Shown: piece by piece, positions 1-4,801 of the stretch
How the letters are laid out: every line of letters starts with the position of its first letter
How positions within the stretch are numbered: position 1 is the first letter of the stretch
Assembly (NCBI GenBank): GCA_007128515.1
Contig: SKXI01000106.1
Coordinates: 1 to 5,492 of the forward strand
Reading direction: 5' to 3'
Length of the DNA: 5,492 nucleotides
Origin: Halococcaceae archaeon
GTDB lineage: Archaea; Halobacteriota; Halobacteria; Halobacteriales; Halalkalicoccaceae
Notes under the pieces: generated by a model
What the model saw: only the letters and a program-made list of their open reading frames with translations
Told to the model about the DNA's origin: nothing
Databases searched by the model: none
Made by a program: the position numbers and the translations under genes

Positions 1-504
1 GACACCCTCTTCGGCCTCGGGTCGCTCGTCCTCCGTTTCCTGACGCTCGTCTTCGTCGGGATCGACCCGTCCGGGATCGCCGGTTCCCGGAACGCCCGCG
101 CCGGGGTCTTCCATCCCGGTCGGGTCCGGGTCGTCTATCGCCTCGCCCGGGTCGGCGTCGGCGTACTTGCCCGCCGGTCCGGTCGCATCGCTCGCCCCAC
201 CGGTGGGTTCCTCGACCGGTGTCTCCGCCTCGTCCGCCTGCTCTCCCGCTACGGTCTCCGCGGTGCGGATCACGACCTCGCTCTCGTCGATCCGCTCGAT
301 CCGCCCCTTCGGTATTGGCTTCGATCCGTCGGCGTCACCCCAGCCGAGCCTCGCCGTGATCGACTCGACGATCCCGGGATCGACGTCGACGAAGAGCGTC
401 CCCTCCTCGACGGCCGAGACGACGCCGATCGTCTCGCCGTTCGTGTCGACGACGTCCGTTCCTACGTCTCCGTCTTCGGGCTGTGTCCGCGGTCCGTGTG
501 ACAT
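1..504 (-). CDS. PRC-barrel-like acidic protein, paralogue A (3' end outside window)
   Basis: The open frame runs from an ATG at 504 to the window edge without a stop, giving 168 residues of an incomplete protein. Residues 13-82 resemble a small beta-barrel of the PRC-barrel/DUF2171 type: alternating short hydrophobic strands, a V-V-D-T-N-G-E-T-I-G turn near 18-27 and an S-I-T-A-R-L-G stretch at 48-54. From about residue 83 the sequence is low-complexity, acidic and probably disordered: 29 of residues 81-168 are Asp/Glu, with a recurring D-P-G motif at 118-120, 133-135 and 143-145. No signal peptide or membrane segment is visible, so it is probably cytoplasmic. The start is supported by gapless N-terminal alignment with the downstream-reading paralogue at 600-1226 and by a T-box 30-33 bases upstream. 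The fold is inferred from pattern only; the function is unknown. PRC-barrels in other proteins serve in RNA processing, photosynthesis and archaeal cell division, but nothing here points to one of these. Confidence 0.8.
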   Translation of the reverse strand, partial: MSHGPRTQPEDGDVGTDVVDTNGETIGVVSAVEEGTLFVDVDPGIVESITARLGWGDADGSKPIPKGRIERIDESEVVIRTAETVAGEQADEAETPVEEPTGGASDATGPAGKYADADPGEAIDDPDPTGMEDPGAGVPGTGDPGRVDPDEDERQETEDERPEAEEGV

Positions 505-520
505 GAGTACTCGAATCGAG
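505..520. repeat. Two overlapping short palindromes abutting a start codon
   Basis: GAGTACTC at 505-512 is a perfect 8-bp palindrome touching the ATG of paralogue A. It overlaps CTCGAATCGAG at 510-520, an 11-base palindrome with one central base. They lie between the putative T-box and the start codon, a place where a bound repressor could block transcription. Short palindromes are frequent in GC-rich DNA, so any operator role is only a guess. Confidence 0.3.
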
Positions 521-533
521 GGCCGACACGGGC

Positions 534-552
534 AAAAGACGCGTGCAGTCAC
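534..552 (-). promoter_or_regulatory. Putative promoter of paralogue A: GTGACTGC, 7-base spacer, TTTT
   Basis: Read on the minus strand, GTGACTGC (552-545) is followed by seven bases and then TTTT (537-534), which lies 30-33 bases before the ATG at 504. No Shine-Dalgarno sequence lies between, which suggests a leaderless or very short leader transcript. The same octamer with the same 7-base spacing occurs before the paralogue at 1226. The T-box is a poor TATA match on its own, so the call rests mainly on this conservation. Confidence 0.45.
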
Positions 553-599
553 CTGCAGTCCCGGGCCGCGGTCGCGGGGTACTCGACCCGGGTCCCGGC

Positions 600-1226
600 T
601 CAGCGAGGCGTCTCCTCGTCCGGTTCGTCCTCGCCTTCCCCCTCGAGCGGTCCGGGCGGGAGGTCGTCCTCGTCGGGCGCGATGTCCTCCTCGCCGCCCA
701 GCTCGCCGGGAGTGTCGCGACGCGAACCGGTAGTCGCCTCCTCGTCGAGCGACGACTCGTCTCCCGCCGCATCCTCCGTCGGGACGCGACCCTCCTCGAC
801 CTGCTCCGCTCGCGGGTCCTCGTCGCCGGGTTCGACCCGATCGACCCCGGCGGTCTCCTCCTCGACCGATCCGAGCGGCGGCTCCCTCTCGCGCTCGGTC
901 TCACCGCCCGTCGCGAGTTCGCCCGTCGACTCGTCGGCCAGGGAGCCGTGTGTATCACCGCCCGATCCGACGCCTCCCCGCTCGGGTCCGACCGTCACCG
1001 CGTCGCCGGTGATCTCCGTCACCTCGTCCGTCCGGATCGCTCGCACACCCTCGTTCTCGGTCCTTCCCAGTCGGGCGGCGATCGAGTCGGGGAGTCCGGA
1101 CTCGACCTCGACGTGGATCTCGTCGCCCTCGACACCGACGACGGTCCCGATCCGCTCGTCGTCCGATCCGACGACGGTCTTTCCCTCGTCCTGCTCGGTC
1201 GGTCGCGTGCGCGGTTCGTTCGACAT
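600..1226 (-). CDS. PRC-barrel-like protein with long acidic tail, paralogue B
   Basis: This encodes 208 residues from ATG 1226 to TGA 602-600. Residues 13-82 form a PRC-barrel/DUF2171-like module with G-K-T-V-V-G-S-D-D-E at 15-24, I-G-T-V at 26-29 and S-I-A-A-R-L-G at 48-54. It aligns without gaps to the N-terminus of the protein at 1-504, about 29 of 79 positions identical by hand count. Residues 91-208 are a disordered acidic tail with 43 Asp/Glu in 118. The whole protein contains no Phe, Tyr, Trp or Cys and a single Lys (residue 16). The frame could open as far back as 1349, but that would overlap the aconitase gene; ATG 1226 is preferred because its N-terminus matches the paralogue and a T-box lies 29-32 bases upstream. 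It lies 91 bp after the aconitase stop on the same strand, probably with its own promoter. Function is unknown and I do not recognise a named family beyond the fold pattern. Confidence 0.82.
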   Translation of the reverse strand: MSNEPRTRPTEQDEGKTVVGSDDERIGTVVGVEGDEIHVEVESGLPDSIAARLGRTENEGVRAIRTDEVTEITGDAVTVGPERGGVGSGGDTHGSLADESTGELATGGETEREREPPLGSVEEETAGVDRVEPGDEDPRAEQVEEGRVPTEDAAGDESSLDEEATTGSRRDTPGELGGEEDIAPDEDDLPPGPLEGEGEDEPDEETPR

Positions 1227-1254
1227 CTCGGAAGGGCCTTGCGCCGGGAGTCGG

Positions 1255-1273
1255 AAAACGGCGTGGCAGTCAC
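1255..1273 (-). promoter_or_regulatory. Putative promoter of paralogue B: GTGACTGC, 7-base spacer, TTTT
   Basis: On the minus strand GTGACTGC (1273-1266) is followed by seven bases and TTTT (1258-1255), 29-32 bases before the ATG at 1226. This reproduces the arrangement before the paralogue at 504. There is no Shine-Dalgarno sequence before the ATG. It lies in the 91-bp gap after aconitase, where I see no strong T-tract terminator, so some read-through from acn is possible. Confidence 0.45.
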
Positions 1274-1317
1274 TCGCAACCTCGCTCCCGAAAGAATCGA
1301 CAGTCGTGGTGCGCCGC

Positions 1318-3291
1318 TCAGTCGTCGGCCGGAGCCGCACCGCTTCCACCCTCGGCCTGCTGTTTCGTGTAGGTCAACTTCCCGCCGGCGGCGACGATAG
1401 CCCGCTCGCGCGGGCTAGCGCTCAGGTTCGCCGTCGCCTCCCAGTCGTCGTTGACGCGGATCGTGAACTCCTCTTGGCCGGAGGCGATCCCCTCGGCGAC
1501 GTCGTCGACGACCTCGATCGTATCGCCCTGCTCGACCCGCTCGTAGGTCTCCGAGTCGATCGTGTACGGGACGATCCCGAAGTTGAACAGGTTCGCCTTG
1601 TGGATCCGGGCGAAGCTCTCGGCGAAGACCGCCTCGATGCCGAGGTACATCGGACAGAGCGCGGCGTGCTCCCTCGAGGAGCCCTGGCCGTAGTTCTCGC
1701 CGGCGACCAGCACGCCGTTTCCGGCCTCCAGTGCGCGCTCCGAGAAGGTGCTGTCCACCCTCGAGAGGGTGAACTCCGAGAGCTTCTCGATGTTCGAGCG
1801 GTACATCAGGATGTCCGAACTCGCCGGAATGATGTGGTCGGTCGTGATGTTGTCCTCCATCTTGAGCAGTGCCTCGCCGCCGATGTGCGAGCCGAGGGGC
1901 TCTCTCAGGGGGACGTCGCCGATGTTCGGGCCCTTGATCAGGCCGTCATCGACCGCCTCCTCGGGCGGGATGAGGTCGGCCTTCGAGCCGTCGTACGTCT
2001 CGGGCATCTCGAGGCCGGGGTCCTCCAGGTCGCCGAGCTCCTCGGCGAGATCTCTGGGATCGACGATCTCGCCGGCGAGCGCCGCGGCGGTGGCGACCTC
2101 GGGCGAGCAGAGGTAGACCGAGTCGTCCTCGATACCCGACCGACCCTCGAAGTTGCGGTTGAACGTTCGGACCGAGACCGAGTCGCTGCCCGGGACGTGC
2201 CCGATGCCGATACAGGGTCCGCAGGTCGCCTCGGAGAAGTTGACGCCGGCGGCCATCATCTCCGCGGTCCAACCCTCGCGGGCGAGCATCTCCGACGCCT
2301 GCTTCGAGGCGGGCGCGACGATCATGTCCGTCGTCTTCGCGATCTCACGGCCCTCCAGCATCTTCGCCGCGGGGAGGATGTCCTCGTAGGCGCCGTTCGT
2401 ACAGGAGCCGATGATCACCTGGTCGACCGTCGTCCCGGCGACCTCCCGCACGGGAACGATGTTGTCGGGCATCGACGGCTCGGCGATCAGCGGTTCGAGC
2501 TCCGAGAGGTCGATGACGACCTGGTCATCGTACTCGGCGTCGTCGTCGGGCTGGAGGTCGACGTAGACGTCCTCGCGGCCGAGCTTTGCGAGGAACTCCC
2601 TCGTGTGCTCGTCGGTCGGGAAGATCGAACTCGTCGCGCCGAGTTCGGTCCCGAGGTTGGTGATCGTCGTCCGCTCCGGTACGGAGAGCGTCTCGACGCC
2701 GGGGCCGGTGTACTCGAAGATCTTGCCGACGCCACCTTTCACCGTCAGCCGGCGCAGCAGTTCGAGCGCGACGTCCTTCGCGGTCGCCCACTCCGGGAGC
2801 TCGCCCTCGAGGCGGATCTCGACGATCTCCGGCATGTCGATGTAGTACGCGCCCCCGCCCATCGCGACGGCGATGTCGAGGCCGCCGGCGCCGATCGCGA
2901 GCTGGCCGAGGCCGCCCGGCGTCGGGGTGTGGCTGTCAGCTCCGAGGAGCGTCTTGCCGGGCGCGGCGAAGTTCTCCTTGTGGACCTGGTGGCAGATGCC
3001 GTTGCCGGGCCGGGAGAAGTGTGCGCCGAACGTACCCGCCGCCGACCGGAGGAAGCGGTGGTCGTCGGTGTTCTTGAAGTCGAACTGGTAGGTCTGGTGA
3101 TCGCAGTACTGGGCGGCGAGTTCGGTCTGGATCTCGTCCAGATCGAGCGCCTCGAACTGCAGCCAGACCATCGTCCCCGTGGTGTCCTGTGAGAGGACCT
3201 GGTCGATCTCGATGCCGATCTCCTCGCCCGTGGCGAGCTCGCCCTCGGCGAGGTGATCCGAGAGGATTTTTTCCGTTACGGTCTGTCCCAT
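1318..3291 (-). CDS. acn: Aconitate hydratase (aconitase), Aquifex-type
   Basis: This 657-residue enzyme interconverts citrate and isocitrate through cis-aconitate in the TCA cycle, in the cytoplasm, using a [4Fe-4S] cluster. Visible signatures are H-F-S-R-P-G-N-G-I-C-H-Q at 91-102, G-A-D-S-H-T at 117-122, and three cluster cysteines: Cys297 in G-S-C-T-N-G and Cys357/Cys360 in C-G-P-C. The C-terminal swivel domain (about 455-625) carries N-I-T-T-D-H-I at 481-487 and the active-site loop G-S-S-R-E-H-A-A-L at 537-545. Length and single-chain order (cluster domains, then swivel) fit the roughly 650-residue Aquifex/archaeal type rather than the roughly 900-residue AcnA or AcnB. Related 3-isopropylmalate dehydratases are normally split into two subunits, so that alternative is unlikely. 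The frame extends upstream to 3423, but ATG 3291 begins the homologous-looking sequence and sits 28 bases after a good TATA box with no Shine-Dalgarno. It is divergent from the dUTPase gene. Confidence 0.97.
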   Translation of the reverse strand: MGQTVTEKILSDHLAEGELATGEEIGIEIDQVLSQDTTGTMVWLQFEALDLDEIQTELAAQYCDHQTYQFDFKNTDDHRFLRSAAGTFGAHFSRPGNGICHQVHKENFAAPGKTLLGADSHTPTPGGLGQLAIGAGGLDIAVAMGGGAYYIDMPEIVEIRLEGELPEWATAKDVALELLRRLTVKGGVGKIFEYTGPGVETLSVPERTTITNLGTELGATSSIFPTDEHTREFLAKLGREDVYVDLQPDDDAEYDDQVVIDLSELEPLIAEPSMPDNIVPVREVAGTTVDQVIIGSCTNGAYEDILPAAKMLEGREIAKTTDMIVAPASKQASEMLAREGWTAEMMAAGVNFSEATCGPCIGIGHVPGSDSVSVRTFNRNFEGRSGIEDDSVYLCSPEVATAAALAGEIVDPRDLAEELGDLEDPGLEMPETYDGSKADLIPPEEAVDDGLIKGPNIGDVPLREPLGSHIGGEALLKMEDNITTDHIIPASSDILMYRSNIEKLSEFTLSRVDSTFSERALEAGNGVLVAGENYGQGSSREHAALCPMYLGIEAVFAESFARIHKANLFNFGIVPYTIDSETYERVEQGDTIEVVDDVAEGIASGQEEFTIRVNDDWEATANLSASPRERAIVAAGGKLTYTKQQAEGGSGAAPADD

Positions 3292-3318
3292 ATCGTCGGA
3301 GAATGGGCCACGCTCGCG

Positions 3319-3324
3319 TATAAA
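3319..3324 (-). promoter_or_regulatory. TATA box for acn (leaderless)
   Basis: TTTATA on the minus strand lies 28-33 bases before the aconitase ATG at 3291, preceded by a GCGGGA stretch. This spacing puts transcription start at or a few bases before the ATG. No Shine-Dalgarno-like sequence precedes the ATG. It is the best TATA match on the minus strand in this window. Confidence 0.65.
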
Positions 3325-3388
3325 TCCCGCGTATTTTACTATCGGAAACCCGAATAAACACGCGGACGGAGCGGCAACTCTTGCTTCT

Positions 3389-3415
3389 GGTACCGGGATC
3401 GAAAACGGTACCGGG
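3389..3415. repeat. Direct repeat of GGTACCGGG in divergent promoter region, possible operator
   Basis: GGTACCGGG occurs at 3389-3397 and again at 3407-3415, 18 bp from start to start. Each copy contains the palindrome GGTACC, extended to CGGTACCG at 3406-3413 in the second. Because GGTACC is self-complementary, the pair could equally be read as an inverted repeat with a 12-base centre. The pair lies between the acn and dUTPase genes, about 28 bp upstream of the putative dUTPase TATA box. An operator for a dimeric regulator is an inference. Confidence 0.45.
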
Positions 3416-3442
3416 TCGCACACCCGCCGGGATTCGACACCG

Positions 3443-3448
3443 TTTAGA
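3443..3448 (+). promoter_or_regulatory. Putative TATA-like box for the dUTPase gene
   Basis: TTTAGA lies 23-28 bases before the ATG at 3471, consistent with a leaderless or nearly leaderless transcript. A GGAG at 3457-3460 with a 10-base gap to the ATG could act as a weak Shine-Dalgarno if transcription starts further upstream. The box match is only moderate. Confidence 0.4.
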
Positions 3449-3470
3449 ACACGACCGGAGAGTCACGCTC

Positions 3471-3962
3471 ATGTTCCGCGATGGGCGATTCGTGGCCGAC
3501 CACGTCGAACCGGTAGCGCAAGAACAGATCCAGCCGAACGGCGTCGACCTCACCCTGGATTCGGTGTTCGAACCGCTCGAACCCGGTCGGATCGGCCGGG
3601 AGGACAAGGAGATCGGCGAGCGCCAGGAGATCGCCACCGAGGAGGTCGGCGAGGCAGTTCCGGACACCTACTACCTCCCGCCGGGTGGCTACGTCGTCCG
3701 CTACGGCGAGGCGGTCTCGATCCCGGACGACCACGTCGGGTTCCTCTACCCCCGGTCCTCGCTGCTTCGAAACGGCTGTATGCTGAACACCGCGGTCTGG
3801 GACGCCGGCTACGAAGGGAGGGGTGAAGGGCTGCTCCAGGTCCACACCGACATCGAGATCGAGCGCGGGGCGCGGATCGCCCAGCTCGTGCTCACGGAGG
3901 CCGAGCACTCGGGGACGTACGCGGGCTCGTACCAGGGCGAGAACCTCGCGGACTGGTCGTAG
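3471..3962 (+). CDS. dut: Deoxyuridine 5'-triphosphate nucleotidohydrolase (archaeal dUTPase)
   Basis: This 163-residue enzyme is expected to hydrolyse dUTP to dUMP and pyrophosphate, which limits uracil incorporation into DNA and supplies dUMP for thymidylate synthesis. Motifs of the dCTP deaminase/dUTPase fold are visible: Q-P-N-G-V-D-L-T-L at 21-29, P-R-S-S-L-L-R-N-G at 94-102 (phosphate and nucleotide contacts), the active-site T-A-V-W-D-A-G-Y-E-G at 107-116 with Asp111, R-I-A-Q-L-V-L at 135-141 and a C-terminal Y-Q-G-E-N at 154-158 that probably closes over the nucleotide. It is shorter than typical dCTP deaminases (about 190 residues) and resembles the archaeal dUTPase subfamily, but deaminase or bifunctional activity cannot be excluded from sequence alone. 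The frame is open upstream to 3381; ATG 3471 is preferred because conserved sequence starts there and a TATA-like box is correctly spaced. It is divergent from acn and is followed after 98 bp by the PHP gene. Confidence 0.92.
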   Translation: MFRDGRFVADHVEPVAQEQIQPNGVDLTLDSVFEPLEPGRIGREDKEIGERQEIATEEVGEAVPDTYYLPPGGYVVRYGEAVSIPDDHVGFLYPRSSLLRNGCMLNTAVWDAGYEGRGEGLLQVHTDIEIERGARIAQLVLTEAEHSGTYAGSYQGENLADWS

Positions 3963-3978
3963 CCCGACGGCGGAAGCG

Positions 3979-3984
3979 TTTATC
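3979..3984 (+). promoter_or_regulatory. TATA box for the PHP-domain gene
   Basis: TTTATC in the context GCGTTTATCAGGG begins 17 bases after the dUTPase stop. A start site about 26 bases downstream would fall near 4007-4010 and give a leader of about 50 bases before the ATG at 4061. The predicted leader includes a TCACGT direct repeat at 4007-4012 and 4021-4026. The gene therefore probably has its own promoter rather than depending on the dUTPase transcript. Confidence 0.5.
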
Positions 3985-4047
3985 AGGGTAGGTCTCGTAC
4001 CGTCACTCACGTAACGGTGTTCACGTCGGCAGCCGCGCCGTCTCCTC

Positions 4048-4053
4048 GGAGGA
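4048..4053 (+). promoter_or_regulatory. Strong Shine-Dalgarno for the PHP-domain gene
   Basis: GGAGGA ends 7 bases before the ATG at 4061 and matches the anti-Shine-Dalgarno end of archaeal 16S rRNA. It is the only strong ribosome binding site among the five starts that can be judged here. TCCT at 4043-4046 can pair with AGGA at 4050-4053 across a three-base loop, so the site may be partly masked; that hairpin is short. Confidence 0.7.
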
Positions 4054-4060
4054 ACAAACG

Positions 4061-4801
4061 ATGTCCAGTACAGTCACCGTCACCGTCGACCCGCACGTCC
4101 ACTCCGAGGGGTCGTACGACGCCCACGAACCGGTCGAACTCGTCCTCGAACACGCGAGCGACATCGGCCTCGACGGCGTGGTGATCACCGACCACGACGA
4201 GATCGACGAGTCGCTCTACGCGGCGGAGATCGCCCCCGAGTTCGGCCTGATCGGCGTCCCCGGCGTGGAGGTCTCGACCGCCCGCGGCCACCTGCTCGCG
4301 ATCGGGGTCGAGGAGCGGCCGGAGCGAGGGCGACCGTTCGACGAGACCGTCGAGACGGTCCGCGAGATGGGCGGGGCGGCGGTCGTCCCCCATCCCTTCC
4401 AGCGGAGTCGACACGGGGTGAGAAAGCGGTTCATCGGGGACTGTGACGCCGTCGAGGTCTACAACTCGATGCTCTTCACCGGCTACAGGAACCGGCGAGC
4501 CGACACGTTCGCCGAGCGCCGTGACTACCCGAAAGTCGGCGCGAGCGACGCCCACACCCTCCCGAACGTCGGTCGGGCGTACACCGAGGTGACGATCGAA
4601 GGCGCGAGCGAGGCGAGCGAGGTGAACGCCGGGATGCTCGTCGACGCGCTCCGCAACGGCTCGACACGGATCAGCGGGCGGCGAACGCCGGTCCACAAGA
4701 GCACCCGACAGTACGCGAAGGGGGCGGTGAAGAAGTCGGCGTACATGCTCACGAAGCGCCTCCCGGTCGTCCCGACGGTGCCCGCCTCGAGGGCCGACTA
4801 G
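4061..4801 (+). CDS. PHP-domain metal-dependent phosphoesterase
   Basis: This 246-residue protein has the PHP fold, a trinuclear-metal phosphoesterase barrel. The ligand motifs appear in order: D-P-H-V-H at 10-14, T-D-H-D at 43-46, G-V-E at 68-70, a G-H at 76-77, P-H-P-F at 110-113 and G-A-S-D-A-H at 160-165. All expected His/Asp/Glu positions are present, so it should be catalytically competent. It resembles the stand-alone COG0613 group, whose characterised bacterial member (YciV/TrpH type) acts on nucleotide 3'-phosphates and short oligonucleotides; the substrate here is unknown. Histidinol phosphatase is a less likely alternative. Residues 207-234 form a basic tail (Arg207/208, Lys213, Arg216, Lys220, Lys224/225, Lys232, Arg233), unusual beside the acidic neighbours. 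The start is fixed by a strong Shine-Dalgarno at 4048-4053. The stop overlaps the stop of the convergent carbonic anhydrase gene. Confidence 0.9.
   Translation: MSSTVTVTVDPHVHSEGSYDAHEPVELVLEHASDIGLDGVVITDHDEIDESLYAAEIAPEFGLIGVPGVEVSTARGHLLAIGVEERPERGRPFDETVETVREMGGAAVVPHPFQRSRHGVRKRFIGDCDAVEVYNSMLFTGYRNRRADTFAERRDYPKVGASDAHTLPNVGRAYTEVTIEGASEASEVNAGMLVDALRNGSTRISGRRTPVHKSTRQYAKGAVKKSAYMLTKRLPVVPTVPASRAD
4798..4801. other. CTAG shared by two convergent stop codons
   Basis: The plus-strand TAG (4799-4801) of the PHP gene and the minus-strand TAG (4800-4798) of the carbonic anhydrase gene are both contained in the palindrome CTAG. The coding regions therefore overlap by 4 bp, and there is no intergenic space for a terminator. 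Each transcript presumably ends inside the other gene. Confidence 0.9.

Noticed and set aside
561..599. GC-rich palindromes after the stop of paralogue B (such as GACCCGGGTC) as a terminator
   Set aside because: No T-tract follows at close distance. Archaeal terminators depend mainly on T-runs, and such palindromes are common in this base composition.
335..958. A 207-codon minus-strand open frame overlapping both PRC-like genes
   Set aside because: The product is almost all Arg, Ser and Thr, the typical out-of-frame reading of haloarchaeal acidic sequence, and it spans the intergenic gap in a frame unlike either paralogue.
543..1400. A 285-codon plus-strand open frame opposite paralogue B
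   Set aside because: It is the antisense shadow of an acidic gene (Asp/Glu codons read backwards as Val, Leu, Arg and Ser). No domain or ribosome binding site supports it, and it competes with a gene supported by a paralogue.
682..3192. An 836-codon open frame on the plus strand opposite the aconitase gene and paralogue B
   Set aside because: The translation is low-complexity, rich in Arg, Val, Ser and Asp, without recognisable domains, and runs antisense to a well-supported aconitase. Long stop-free antisense frames are expected in GC-rich haloarchaeal DNA.
1318..3291. 3-isopropylmalate or homoaconitate dehydratase instead of aconitase
   Set aside because: Those enzymes normally have separate large and small subunits. 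Here the cluster domains and the swivel domain are in one 657-residue chain, with aconitase-like active-site motifs.
3353..3358. A second TTTATT box on the minus strand upstream of acn
   Set aside because: It lies 62 bases before the ATG and would need a leader of about 35 bases, but no Shine-Dalgarno is present. The TTTATA at 3319-3324 fits leaderless spacing better. It might be a minor promoter.
3471..3962. dCTP deaminase (dcd) as the identity of the gene
   Set aside because: The fold is the same, but the 163-residue length and the T-A-V-W-D-A-G-Y-E-G active-site pattern fit the archaeal dUTPase subfamily better. A bifunctional activity is not formally excluded.
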